Shown piece by piece: positions 1 to 11,615 of a DNA stretch of 64,000 nucleotides (position 1 is its first letter; the number at the start of each line of letters is the position of its first letter). This DNA comes from Coprinus comatus (taxonomy: Eukaryota > Basidiomycota > Agaricomycetes > Agaricales > Agaricaceae). Location: the NCBI GenBank assembly GCA_034638255.1, contig JAWPGT010000015.1, positions 532,287 through 596,286 on the forward strand, given 5' to 3'. The notes beneath the pieces are model-generated. The model saw nothing but the letters and a program-made list of their open reading frames with translations. It searched no databases and was not told the DNA's origin. A program made the translations under genes and the position numbers.

Positions 1-56
1 TGAACCCCGGGCTATCGCGTGAGAGGCGATAATGTTAGCCACTACACCATATCCGA
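1..56 (-). tRNA. tRNA-Glu(CTC), partial (3' end cut by window edge)
   Basis: This copy matches the complete tRNA at 2506-2577 except for one base in the T-loop: the B box reads GGTTCA here instead of GGTTCG, and both fit the Pol III consensus. The anticodon stem-loop with CTC is intact. The 3' acceptor half lies outside the window. The 11 bases immediately 5' of the gene, CTATTTATATA on the minus strand, are the same as in the copy at 5160, which points to a duplication that included the TATA-like upstream element. Confidence 0.9.
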
Positions 57-595
57 TATATAAATAGATCGCAATAGATTTAACTCTATGTACAACGTCG
101 AAAATACAATTCATCCAACACAATGGCCGCAGGTACGGTATTAGAACAACGTGTTGGAATATAAGATGTCATTGTTTCAAATAGACGTTATGTTGTTTCA
201 ATGACTATTTGGATATGAAAACAATTTATATTACCAGAACTCAAGTACTCATTTGATAGTCAAATGAGATTATCAGACGCTCAAAGTCCAAATTAGTGAA
301 TGGCAGCACTAACGACTATGGAGATTTAAACAGTGGTAGTGGAGATGCATTGAATACATTTGGTCCAATGACACCCTTCTTTGGCCATTGTGCAATTGGC
401 GGTGGGAGTTGCTTCCGCAATTTCGTTTTTGATGTAGATAGGTTAATGCAATGATAGTATAGCAGAGTTCGAGTACTGATTATCGTTGGAATAGGTGATA
501 CCATGAAAAAAATCATGGTAAAGAGTCCGTGCAATAATATATTTAAGAAAATGAAAGCATATAACTATGTATGTTGGACATAAATCCAAAAATTA

Positions 596-2128
596 TCAGA
601 AAGAAAGCAAACAAGGCCCAACGAGTGCAGCAGTCAATAGAGAAAAAGCTGCCAGGGTAAAGCCTTGTGTAGAAGAACCCAAGGTAGAGATACCACCATT
701 AAGCGGTCTGCTACTAGTTGATCCACCAGAGGGTGAAGAAGGCAAGGAACTGGTACTACCAGTCTCCGTTGTAACTGGACTAGCGATCGGTCTCGTTGGA
801 TTATACTCCACTCCGTTGATACGAGCAGCAACTTCAAAAACAGAACCTCCGCCAAATTCGTAGTACTGTAAATACATTTTAGTATTGAATTGGTGTGTGA
901 TTTATAGAGGTAGAATAAAGACTTACGTCAACCAACATGAAGTTAGGTGGTCTGGTATGTTGTGCGACACATGTGTCGACTTGTGCACCAAGAGAACCAG
1001 GTCCAGTTGCAGCATTTGTGACATTTAATTGATCAATAAATGGAACAGGTTGGTTGATGACCGGAAGCAACGTATCAAGGAAATGGTTGATGAGGTACAT
1101 CTGCCCAGCAGAGTCAACATTTGCGTTCGTCCTGTTGATGTTGCAGTTGAATGCGGGGTCAAGAACATTGAACTCGGTCTCCCAGATGTTGGTGAACTCT
1201 GTGGGGATGTGAGTTATGATTTCTTGGTATATGCAGAACGCTTACCATCAATAATGAAGGGCACTGAAGCAGCCGCCCCGTTATCAATGAATGTAACCAA
1301 ACGTCGTCCTGAATCAATCATGGATCCTAGGGTGGGCCAAGAAGCAGCTGGTAGTGGGGTCGATTCGGGAATAAATGATACGGTATCCAACCCCACAGTT
1401 GTGAATATCTCTCCATACTGAGTAGCAGGCAAATTGTCGATATTTACGATTAGAAGCGACAACACTATGTGTAAATATCAGCATTAACCCTAACGCACGG
1501 AGAGCGTTGAAACATAGCTAACCTTCATTGCGGTTTGTATCAAGCCAACTTCTGACTGTATTTATAGGTCAGCGCACGGATTGATGCTCTTATGTTAATG
1601 CTCCTACCCTCCCTCAAGTAGTCGGCCAAAGTCCCACCATCATAGAGACCCTAATGAGTACACGTGAGTTTATATAACCCTTTTGGTTACACATGCGACT
1701 CACACAAGTGGTGTGGCAAAGTTTGATGTCGCCAGCTTCGGAATGCGCTTGTACTTGTAGCATACGAATTCCATCATTTAGCTGTGTTGTTACTGTAGGG
1801 GTTGTGAATAGTCAAAATGAGGTCGGGAATTGGAGTGGGTTAATAATCGTACTATTCTGATCCTGGTTCGCGGCCACTAGGTAAAATTATTCAGCTTCTC
1901 AGTCCAAGAGCAGGACAAATCAAGTTACAAGGACTTACAATTGTTTACACCAATGGCGTACGAATCATGTGAGCCCACGAAAGATACAGAGCCGAAGCTC
2001 CTATCGCATAGCTCTGCATGTCCATTGCAGACAGTTGCTCGTGATGTTACCGAGTTACTTTGCGGCGCGCCCAGCACGGAAGAGGCAGAGAGGGATGAGA
2101 GAAGGAAGGTAGTTAGTGAGAGTCGCAT
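596..2128 (-). CDS. Secreted PLC-like phosphodiesterase (PI-PLC X-like), GPI-type tail
   Basis: Eight exons close in phase: 2128-1939, 1876-1853, 1792-1704, 1650-1608, 1555-1523, 1464-1246, 1198-927 and 865-596. They give 379 aa. The start is the ATG opening a signal peptide (MRLSLTTFLLSSLSASS, cleavage near LGA-P). The PLC-like TIM-barrel hallmarks follow: CNGHAELC, the first active-site region FVGSHDSYAIG (His54, Asp55), QLNDGIRMLQVQAH, SLLIVNIDN and NFMLVD. The C-terminus is Ser/Gly-rich and then hydrophobic, as expected of a GPI-anchor signal. Family knowledge says these proteins resemble bacterial PI-PLC but their substrate is mostly unproven, so a secreted or wall-bound lipid or glycan phosphodiesterase is inferred. 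All splice sites are GT-AG. Exon 2 is only 24 nt. Confidence 0.9.
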
Positions 2129-2495
2129 GACCAGTCCAAGAAAAGTCCGTGAGTTAGCAGTATTCTCCAATTCCAAATTAAAGCAAGCAAAAGCAAGAAA
2201 GAAAAGATGGTAGACGTTGAGAAGAAAGTGGGATAATAGCTCCCATTGTTGCACCGCTCACAGCATCTTCGATGTGACAAGTGATTGCTATTTTGGGCCA
2301 ACCCTCGTTTTACTCATCACCATCAACAGCGCCGAGAGAAAAATAAGATGATCTCAACACGTTCACACCGCTTGTGTCCAGTCTTTTTTTATGTGTATTA
2401 CTTTGGCCATTCTTTTCATTTATTCAGCCATTTGACTATGTACTGACATCATGCGCATGACTTCTGTGATCGTTGATTTCAAAAAGTGGTAATAG

Positions 2496-2501
2496 AAAAA
2501 A
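2496..2501 (-). terminator. Pol III T-run terminator of tRNA-Glu
   Basis: Six consecutive A on plus are T6 on minus, starting 5 nt after the discriminator base of the tRNA at 2506-2577. Confidence 0.7.
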
Positions 2502-2505
2502 TAAG

Positions 2506-2577
2506 TTCGGATACGGGGAATCGAACCCCGGGCTATCGCGTGAGAGGCGATAATGTTAGCCACTACACCATATCCGA
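2506..2577 (-). tRNA. tRNA-Glu(CTC)
   Basis: A 72-nt cloverleaf. The acceptor TCGGATA pairs perfectly with TATCCGA, the anticodon stem is ATCGC/GCGAT, and the 7-nt loop CTCTCAC gives anticodon CTC, which decodes GAG. The A box lies in the D arm and the B box is GGTTCGATTCC. There is no intron. The minus-strand 3' flank has a T6 run (A-run at 2496-2501 on plus), a Pol III terminator. Confidence 0.97.
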
Positions 2578-2779
2578 TATACTTCAACGCAAAACACATA
2601 ATTCTTACCATATTCAAAAGGTTTTAGTTGTGGATATACTAGTCAGTTTCCTGAAGTACTTACACCGGATGGTTCCGGTGTTGCTTCTGTCTTATCACAC
2701 AATTTGAGGCATAGTGAGTATCAGGAAGTTTAATCAAAATCTCAATCTTACCAATGGCCAGCATCAATAATAGTACTGG

Positions 2780-3110
2780 TAAGCCTGCACTCCAGTACTG
2801 GATTGGAGACAAAACATAAGGGTCAGCCGTCACTGCTCAAAACTACACTGCAGTTGATCCTTCAAGCTATTCATAAGGTTGCTCATGTAATGATACCGGT
2901 GATTCTATGCAACTCAATCTTTTGTTTGCAATATGCCTACTAAACGCCAATATGAAACTGATCCCAATACTCGAACCTACATCATCATCTTCCTACGTGA
3001 ATCTCATGATTCATATATTCCATAATGTATTACTCCGACTTCCATTGCCGTATACTCCCCTCGTGTCACTAGCGTGTTCGAGGACACGATATGCTGTAAG
3101 TTCGTAACTC
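2780..3110 (+). pseudogene. Degraded partial copy of the membrane-protein gene at 15.25 kb
   Basis: The stretch 2850-3090 aligns by eye, at nucleotide and protein level, with 15430-15730 of the gene at 15254-17830. Shared pieces include TYI..FLRES, LLRLP and the ACTGC..TTGATCCTT core. The frame is interrupted here by stops and indels, and the transmembrane exons are not found downstream. It is an old truncated duplicate, not a gene in its own right. The surrounding 2600-3690 holds nothing else I can support. Confidence 0.6.
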
Positions 3111-3690
3111 GTTGGGCCTATTTCACTTCACTTACATTTATATCACTAGCACCACTCTATGCTCTATGGTCAGCACCGATTTTTCTATTTCCACAAATTC
3201 TCATCATTATCGAGTCGGACCTAATATCTCATTGAACCTTTTCTCGGATTAGCCTTCCGCTCAGTGCGGGCCGGAGGTCACCCTGGCCGGTAAACTAAAT
3301 TATACTCAAACAGGGTTATTCTGCATTTTGTTGGTGTGCATATACTACAACGAGTTATAGGCAGGGCTAAGGTATTTTGGAAACATTCTAGCTTTAAATC
3401 ATCGAAGAGAAATGGAGTGATGTATGCAGCATGAACAGTTAAGGATAGGACCTGGTAAGCATAATCTTATTGTTATACACTGCGCTGGGACCTCGGGAGT
3501 GTTAAGCGCCGGGTGATACGATTCATATTAAAACCTGGGTGTTTAAATGAACGGTGAGAGGGCCAGCGATGTGTCTAACCCTCGTTTAATTCCCCAATCG
3601 TTCGACCTGTAATCGCCTGGCACTGACTCTAGAAGTTCAGACTCCACTGCCGCCAATTACTATGTTCGTCACCAATATCCCACTTGCCAC

Positions 3691-5081
3691 ATGTCTTCGG
3701 ATGCTGACAGTACAGTGATTTGTACTAGGGCGCGCACACCGTGCTCCATCGATATTCTTCCTAATGAGCTTCTGTCAGCGGTGCTTCAGATCCATGTTAA
3801 AGAGGACTTACAGCCTAAGGGATTCAAGGCCGCGTGGGCTTCACGGACACGGCTTATGATGGTCTGTCGTCTATGGTCCGACATCATTTTATCCACACCA
3901 CGCATTTGGTCATCCATCGCAATACATCTACGACCTCGACAGGATCCTCCGGTAACCCGTGCAATTCAATGCTCGTTTGATCGCACCGCACAAGCCCCCA
4001 TCGAAGTGACTGCTACCGATACGGAGAACTTCTTCAAATCAGAATTTATCGACTCCCATAACAAGTCCAAAGCTATCACTACATACCGGTCCGACTTGGT
4101 CGACATGATAGCCTCTCATATTCACCACTGTGTTAAACTTGAAATGCGCATGTACCCCGAACTTGCGTCATTTTTCCATGCCATTCCATTATACTCTGCG
4201 CAATTTTTGCGGGATATCAACATCACCTTCTTCAAAGCTAATCGTCCGACTCTAGAAGAACTACTCCTAAACATATCTTCCATTCCCGACCTTCGTCGCT
4301 TGTGTTGGTCCACCGATTCTCCTGCGTCCCTGCAGGTTCTCCTTGCATTGAAACCCACATTCTTCTTGAATCAATTGACTCGACTTAATTTGACTTGTCC
4401 TATGACGTCACAAGAAATGTTACTTGTAATGCGTCAATGTACCTCCGCGACGGAGATGAAAATCATCATGCAACATTCGGACCAACATCTAACACAACAC
4501 CAACAATCCCAATCCCAATCCCAATCCCAATCCCAATTCCCAGGAAATTCGGATCTAACGGACAAAAACAAAAAATTAATTGTTCGTCTGCATAACCTCT
4601 TCATTCTTGACTGACCCTCTCTGATGGAGGTTATCATATTCTCCGTCAACTGGATTTACCAAATATACAAATGTTAAGACTCAAAGGGTCTTGGTGGAAA
4701 CCATTTTTACCTGGACAGGAACTCACAGAGATATCATCTTACCTATCTAATTCACATCATTCACTCAAAGTTCTTCGAGTTCAAGATATGTATGCTTCAC
4801 CTAACCAACTTCCATCCTTCTTTTCATCAAGTCATATAACTTCAATTCCTATCGTTGAACTTTGGACTTTGAAAAGAAGTGAAGATGTCATACGTTCTAT
4901 ACAAAAGTCTTTGGAAAAGACTACTAATGTTGGCCCGAGTCAACGTTTTAAGAGTACCGCAGATTTTTCTTATCATGTTCTAGTAACTATGGGGTGGGGA
5001 GATTATGAGACTTATTCCAAGTTTAAAGATGGTTTTATGAAAGGTGAAGGTTACTATATCAATAGTAGTATTCTCTCTTGA
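3691..5081 (+). pseudogene. F-box/LRR-type protein, split by a 1-nt frameshift
   Basis: The first part, 3691-4614, encodes 307 aa. Its N-terminal F-box-like segment, SIDILPNELLSAVLQ, is followed by MVCRLWSDIILSTPRIWSSI, typical of Agaricomycete F-box proteins, which recruit substrates to SCF ubiquitin ligases. LRR-like helices follow, then a (Gln-Ser)n run. At about 4611 the frame shifts by -1 (CTTGACTGACC where one more C would keep the frame). The same protein continues in the other frame through SDGGYHILRQLDLP to the stop at 5081. No intron with valid splice sites fits in this gap. It could be a real null allele or an uncorrected homopolymer deletion. There is no visible intron in the gene. 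Confidence 0.7.
4498..4545 (+). repeat. Hexanucleotide microsatellite (CAATCC)n coding (Gln-Ser)n
   Basis: About six tandem copies of CAATCC or CAATCA-like units lie in frame within the F-box gene. Such units can change in number without disturbing the frame. Confidence 0.85.
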
Positions 5082-5159
5082 TCGTAAATGTCGAAATACA
5101 AAAGTGTATTATAACAACGTATATAAAAGCCTATAAAGTGTACATGAACTATTTATATA

Positions 5160-5231
5160 TCGGATATGGTGTAGTGGCTAACATTATCGCCTCTCACGCG
5201 ATAGCCCGGGGTTCGATTCCCCGTATCCGAA
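5160..5231 (+). tRNA. tRNA-Glu(CTC)
   Basis: This gene is identical over its 72 nt to the minus-strand gene at 2506-2577, with the same acceptor, CTC anticodon and B box. It starts 78 bases after the stop of the F-box gene. CTATTTATATA lies directly upstream, the same flank as in the copy at 1-56. A T11 run at 5254-5264 is a strong Pol III terminator. Confidence 0.97.
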
Positions 5232-5253
5232 GAGTAATGTACCTCTGTTCACG

Positions 5254-5264
5254 TTTTTTTTTTT
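5254..5264 (+). terminator. Pol III T11 terminator of tRNA-Glu
   Basis: An uninterrupted run of eleven T lies 23 bases after the tRNA 3' end. Confidence 0.75.
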
Positions 5265-5337
5265 ACTTACAGATTTTCAATTATAAGTAACCCCTCATGT
5301 CCACTTCATCACCGTGCCCACACAAGGATACATTTTT

Positions 5338-5991
5338 GGATAAACCTATTCGGAAACCCCAGATACCTGGAGAAACCCCGGAAAATTAGAAACCTCTCTA
5401 AGGTTTCTCAATAAGACGTCCATACTAACTTTGCTAATCCGGAGGCAAGTTCGGCATACCGGTGTTCGTCAGTATTCCCATGATATGAATATTAGTTAAA
5501 CAAATAGAAGTAAAATATACACAGCTGTGCACTTAGCCCACCCATACATAGTCATCTCTCGTGAGTTACTAAGAAGTTCTCCTCTTTGTATTTTCCAGTC
5601 TTATCTAAAGCTACTGGTAACTGAGTAATGACCATGTCAGTGTGACTACCAAGGCCCAAGTTAACCAGTACCAATGATGTCGCGCCATTATCTCAATACT
5701 AAATCACCGTGTGAGAGTGTAGCTCTGTAGTGTACTTACTCGAGCAGACTCGATACCGCCGTCCTACTAATAGCCTATATATATATAGACCAAAAGTACA
5801 GTACTCAAATTTTATGCATTACCCAGAGTTGTCAGGCTCAAACCGGACGAGCCTCCGGAATACCATCAACAGCGGCCGCAAACGTAACTTTAGAGGAGGG
5901 TTTCTGGCCACGGTTTCTGAATAAGAAAAATGCCTTTCTGGTTTCTCCGGGGTTTCTCCTGGGTTTGTGGGGTTTCCGAATAGGTTTATCC
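5338..5991. mobile_element. Non-autonomous TIR element (MULE-type MITE), 9-bp TSD
   Basis: The ends are inverted repeats. Both begin GGATAAACCTATTCGGAAAC and match perfectly for 23 bases, then imperfectly for about 40 more (both contain GGAGAAACCCCGGA). The element is flanked by a perfect 9-bp direct duplication, TACATTTTT, at 5329-5337 and 5992-6000. A 9-bp duplication with GG-starting TIRs fits Mutator-like elements (8-11 bp TSD) better than hAT (8 bp) or Tc1 (TA). There is no transposase ORF inside the 654 bp, so it must have moved in trans. The perfect TSD suggests a fairly recent insertion. Confidence 0.85.
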
Positions 5992-7416
5992 TACATTTTT
6001 TGATTTGTTTAATTCTACTATACTTAGTACTAGATTGATCAGTTTATGTTTTCGATAACTCAATATCAATCTTCTCGGCTCTGAATCTACTCTTAGACTC
6101 GGACTTTACGCATTGCGTGTCAAATGGTCGAACACCTTCTTAGATAGTGGCATGTTCAAGGAAACCCTCACATATCAACTACAAGTTATTCACCTTAGCA
6201 TATGCATAACATACATTCCACAAATCATGTATAAACCTCCCAAAAAAACAGACAAACATTATAAGTAATTACAAGACACGCTATCATACCCACCTCATAG
6301 AACTCAGGAGGAATCTTCAATTCGAGATTCGAGAACCAAAAAAAAAACTACCCATAATTAGGCAAGTACACCCAAGTACTAAATAACCAGCTACCACCTA
6401 ATCAAGCTTCTCAAGCTTAAGTTCGCATGAATAGTTTATTATACCATCACCCCTGCGTCATAGATGATATATTGTAGACTACTGTAGATGATATGAGAAA
6501 AAAAACCTATGTGGATTCGACATAGAAGATCATGAACATCATAACCCGAAAAAACCGAAAACAGGAAATCCCAGAAAAAAACGAAAACAAAAGTGAAAAA
6601 AAATAATAGAAAAAAACGATTGTAGATAGATACACAATTCCGAGCCCAGCAACACTTTTTGAGTCCAATCATACTAAACGAGAGAGAGAGCCTGAGAGTA
6701 AAGCAAATGAATGTATACAATAAATTATAGAGATGTTCAAGGAGCAAAGTAGAATAAGAATCCACACCCACGAGGTAGAAAAAGAATCTGAAGGTTTACA
6801 AAAGAAGTTTAACAAAAGAAATCCTCGAAGGATCAAGCCTAAACTATATATCCGAAAATTCCAACCACCCACCATCAACAGAAAAAAAAACATTCTAGAC
6901 AAAAAGAACGGGCATCGACTCGCCGTTTCGGCCTATCATACCGCCGAAAAAAAAAAAAAAAAACTAAAAATAGCCATTCCTAAATAAAAAGAAACAGAAA
7001 AAGGAAAACCCAAGAGAAAAGTGGAGGAGTAAAAAAAAAAAAATCAGGTCCGAATTGATAATATGGTAATGGATGATGAGGCCTTGAGGCCCAACGTTGT
7101 CATATATGATATGATAGGGGCGGAAAGAAATTGACATCGGAGAAATTGATAGAAGATAAAAGTAAAAAAAAAAAACAGTTCAGAATATGTGGGCATTAAT
7201 ATGGGTATATCTAATTTTAGGGAAGAGTCCAACAAAGGATGGGGTACGAGGACGAGTATATGAGGAAGGAGGAGATAAGGGAAAGCATGAAAAACGAAGG
7301 ACATAAATAAAAATAGGGTAGCCAGATGTCAAGGAGGGGAAAAGTGACGGTGAAAATGAATGTATGCATTTGTGGTTATGATTACTGCCATGTTGCTACC
7401 GTGCAACTGTTGCTTG
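5992..7416. other. A-rich spacer without a supported gene
   Basis: The region is purine/A-rich on plus with many A-runs (for example 6948-6962 and 7031-7043). The ORFs on both strands are low-complexity Lys- or Phe-rich readings of these runs. I see no splice-linked coding exons. Confidence 0.6.
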
Positions 7417-9149
7417 TCATAAGTATGTCTGAAACTTGTGTTTTAAAAAAAAAGTTGACAACGTACCGCTCAACAAGTCAAGAGTAATACTTCTCGTCTC
7501 CGATCGAGAAACATCACATGCGCCACGAGAGTATTCGGGGTTAACTTTACGTTCATAATATCGAACGTAGCCAACCGCTACGGATGTTGGCAAGCTTTCC
7601 GGGGTAGTGGTAAGCGGAATTCGATCAGCTAAAAAGAGAAGGTTCAACTGCTGCATTCAATTGAGGCTGTGTAAGTGAGTGAGACATACCGAGGACTCCG
7701 ATACTTAAAGATACTATTACGTCTCTATTCAATGAAGGTCCTGCGGGAACGTGGTTGGCGACGGCGGCGTTTGTATATGACCAACTTCCACCAGCCCACT
7801 GTGTAGCGAGGGATTGAGACTAGAAACAGACCAGAATCAAGAGCGGACTTACGAAGATACGAGCAGCAATTCCACTAGACTCGTTCATTCCAATTTCAAC
7901 AAACCCATGTCCCAAACAGAAAGGAACTAAAGTATCCAAGATCCCAGATACATATTCCTGAGACTCTGACGAAGTCGTAGTTAGAGGATCAATACGGAAT
8001 ACTAATTGCCCGTCCTCCGTCGTAATTTGTTCAGGAGTAGCAAGACCACGGTCACGACCTTCCCAAAACAGGTTGTCATCTGCGAGAAAGAAATTGAGAA
8101 AAAAATAAACAAATAAGCAAAAAAAGAGTTAGTGACTACTTACTATGGCGGAATGTAGATCCATTTGCGTTAAACTCGTCAGAAAACACAAGTTCATATG
8201 CAATATCATTTGTCCCAACAAAAGAATAAGCTTCCTGCGGGGTTGTGCGATCGATATAGTCCGAGAAGGATCTAGGAGCATAATTAACTCTTATGCGCCC
8301 GCGAATTCTGCGCATATATAAGACTCACCCAATTAAAGTATCTTCCCCTGGAGTGAAGTTGGAGAAGGAAGCCTGGCCAGTGGCGTTGATCCGGGTATTA
8401 TAGGCGATCAGCATGCTTGTGCCATTATCAACGTAGAAAGATATGACAGGGTATCCAACAAAGAGACAGAGAATACAGACGATCATGAGGACGATTGTGC
8501 TCATGTTGACAACACCTCTAACAGACATGCCTATGCCGTGTTTCTTCAGGTTGTGATGGTATCGCTGGTTAGGGTCGTGCATCATATCCTCTTCATCCGG
8601 AGGCCCCTTTTCATCGAGGTCTGGATCATAAGCATAGGCGACCAAACCATGCTCGGAGTAGAAGGGTAATGTGGCAACGGGGTATTTTGAATCTGAAGAA
8701 ATGGATATAATGGAGTCGCCAGAGGTAGACAAGGTGGATGAACGATGCAAGTGGGACAGACTTGGTGGAATAAGGACGTCGTCGGAAGTAGAAGAACCTG
8801 GAGTGGATGCCATTGCCATTGGTTCTGCTTTGCGGTAGAGAATCATCGAGCCTCTTGTTGGCGTCTTGGTGGAGAAGGCTCTACATTCTTCCGAGGGTAT
8901 CCTAGACATTGACATTCGTGGATTGTTGGGGCTGCTCATGCGAGGGGAGGATTGTAAGAAAGGAGGACCCATGAGTGGGCTAGAAGGATTGAGAGGGGAG
9001 GACATGATGTTGCGGGTGCCATAAGACCTGAGTCTCCTGCTGGAAGGATGGTCTTCAGAGTCAGGATCAGACAAAGACTGTGTGAGGAAAGGAACGGAGG
9101 TGTCTGCCTGCTCAAACGACTTCATCCAAGAATGCCTGTTTGCTGCCAT
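7417..9149 (-). CDS. KRE6/SKN1-like type II membrane protein, apparently lacking the GH16 core
   Basis: Exon 1 (9149-8329) encodes a Ser-rich cytosolic N-terminus with [16 protein letters not shown], shared with the full-length paralogue at 37.7 kb. One TM segment follows (TIVLMIVCILCLFVGYPVI). After a 56-nt intron, exon 2 (8271-8144) gives [11 protein letters not shown], the start of the SKN1/GH16 domain. Exon 3 (about 8079-7852) continues with NDNLFWEG and the substrate-groove start. The part that should hold the GH16 acid/base motif (EIDIFEA in the paralogue) is absent: two short exons near 7730-7820 and 7417-7640 lead almost directly to VGYVRYYERK...ACD, the counterpart of the C-terminal [13 protein letters not shown]. 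This may be a pseudo-enzyme or a decayed copy. The last exons are less certain. Confidence 0.7.
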
Positions 9150-9402
9150 TCACGCAACAGATAAAACCAACCTGCCTTTCAACCACCCACATGTCACAGC
9201 CCATTTCTCACGCGCGCCTTCTTCGGAATCAACGGGTCTCACTACCCCTCAACGGTCTAGTCTGCCCTGCTAAACAAATCCTTTCCGGCAATCACCAAAT
9301 CCTTTCAAATGCAGCACTCATCGGGCAACCAAGGGCAGGCATCGGGCTGACGCTGACTCAAAATGGTCTTAGGAACAATCATTCTACACGTTTATGAGCA
9401 CA

Positions 9403-9424
9403 TACATATATATATATATATATA
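9403..9424. repeat. (TA)n microsatellite
   Basis: ACATACA is followed by an uninterrupted TA run. It lies in the 380-nt spacer between the divergent reading of the KRE6-like gene and the next gene; nothing else is seen in 9150-9527. Confidence 0.8.
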
Positions 9425-9527
9425 GCATCAGGGATGATAAAATAACAAATAAATCGAAACACAAACAGAAACAATTTCTTGAAAAAAAAAAAAACAAACA
9501 ACAAACTCCACATCCATCCCTCGAAAT

Positions 9528-10936
9528 CTAATTATACCCTTTACACATCGCGGAAACATATTGAGCAGCACGACATTTCGTAAAATCATTAGTGCCGACT
9601 TCGACTTGATCGCAAGAACGAATATGGGTCCTCATTCGTGGAGGAGGTGAAACAACAGCAATTAATGGTCCATCTTCCAGCACATTATTACCTCTTCTCC
9701 GCTGTTCTTCTGTCATCAACTTGTTTACTCCAATCATCGAACTCGTGTTACAAGGTTTTCTGATCCTTAACTCATGATACCGTTGATAATGACGATTGGG
9801 TCGTTGACGGTTGAATGATGGTGATGGGAAAGGTGATAAAGATATTGATGGTGGAGGGTTCGACTTCGAATGAGTGAGAACGTCCCTGAGAACTTCAACT
9901 ACGGGCCGTTTATCTTTCACGAGCACAGAATTGGGTGTCAACGGTAACACATGTCTTTGAACATGGTCTGTATGAACAAATGGTGGAGAAGGTGAGCAGT
10001 GAAGTTGAGGAGGAGGTGGCGATGATGATAGTATCGAAGGAGATTTGACCGGTTTATGACAAGTGATTATTGTGGGAGATTGTGGGCGCTCATCGGAGTC
10101 ACGACTTGATAAATTATATGAAAGTGATTTCACAGAAATGGCGGGGGGATAAGTGAGAGGTTTCCAAACATCGTTTGAGGGATCAATACTAAAATATTCA
10201 ACGAGGCGTGAGCCTAACAACGTAGGGAATAGTGATCAATTACATACCTTGATCCAAGACCCATATCAAGATTCTCCTTGAGAGGCGACAATTGGAAACT
10301 TGGAAGTGTACCACGAATGTGACTTGAAATTTCAACATATTTCGCTCTTCCAGTTTTTCCAACTCTCATAGGTGTCTGACTACGACAAGATCGAGGCCTA
10401 GTCCGAATCTCACTGCGTCCTCTATATTCATCTCCCACTGAAACAGGCGGAGAAGACAAAGTAGACTTTATCTTTGTTCGCCTTCTACCAAGCTAATGTG
10501 GAGAAGAGTGTAAACCCCAAACCGAAAAAGAACAAGATATTCACAAACATACAGAAAAATAATCCTCAGGTTCACGATTGCGAATCTGAGTATTATGCCT
10601 CAACTTGCCTTTCAACTTCTCAATCACGGTCAGCTCGTGATCAGAAGCACGACTCGAAGGTGGCATGTGCGTATGGATACTTTGTAACTTGACCTGAGCC
10701 GGCCGTCGTTCTAAGCAAGGACGATTCAAAGCCGACGACGATGGAGGGAATGGTGATGATGATGAATGATGTTCCTCAGGTCGGACGTGTTGCGTATCGT
10801 CCTGAGTTGCTGTTCGTTTTAAGCAAGGATGAGTGGTAGGTGGAACTGTCGCTTGGGGAAAGGGAAAAGTATAATTCGGACTCGGAAGAACGAGAGGCGA
10901 TATTGACATCGACGACGGCGGGGTTGCCATAAGCAT
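9528..10936 (-). CDS. Ser/Pro-rich protein of unknown function, 429 aa
   Basis: Three exons close in phase: 10936-10553, 10492-10248 and 10188-9528. The introns are 60 and 59 nt, with GTATGT donors and TTAG or TTTTAG acceptors. The product is basic and rich in Ser, Pro and Arg (runs such as PPPPQLHCSPSPP), with no signal peptide, TM segment or domain I recognise. It looks largely disordered. A second ATG (MATPPSS) two codons in is an equally good start. An open reading stretch just upstream on the same strand (11157-10966) could be a further 5' exon, but no consistent splice joins it. Confidence 0.6.
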
Positions 10937-11615
10937 GTTAGGTCGTAATTAATGTTCTCAAAATTTTACAACTGATAAACCAGTTGAGGAAGGTTGGAAT
11001 GGGAGATGTGTATTTCGCTGGGGCGGACTTGTTGATTCGAACCTAATGTGATTGTGGGGCGAAAGGGAAAGCAAGGTTGGGTAAATTCCTCAGCTTTCTG
11101 TGTCCTATATACGGCAGAACCAAGGACTGATCGATCCACACCCCGAGTCATGACCAAAATTGTCCAACGGCAATGGGGATTTACATTTTAGAGCCTCGTA
11201 TTATGACATATGCGCAGAAGAAAAAATATACCACGATGCGGAAGAGGTGGACTATGTAAGGTGCCGCTTTTTATATCTTTATAGAATCTTAGTCGCCATC
11301 AAAATGGTCTTGAGTTTTTGACTTCTACAGCTTTTCGATTCGGGGAACGATACGTCATGAAGGGTAATCTGAGACATTAGCGTCATAATGCAACGATCGA
11401 CCGATCGTTCTCCACACACCGGTCTTGAAATCAAGCGAACCAACGTTTGAAGCACTGCATTGTCGTTTTGAATCTTCCGATAAAATGGTAGCAATTACAG
11501 TTAATCATTTATTTAGTTTTGGTATGAACAAAAAGGATCGAAGACCCTTTAGCTTAAATTTGAGTACCGCGCAAATAAACCTTTCAGTTAAAGTACTAAT
11601 AATTATACAACCTTG

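Noticed and set aside
6439..6987. Phe- or Lys-rich ORFs on both strands
   Set aside because: Readings of A/T runs with no splice partners and no recognisable domain.
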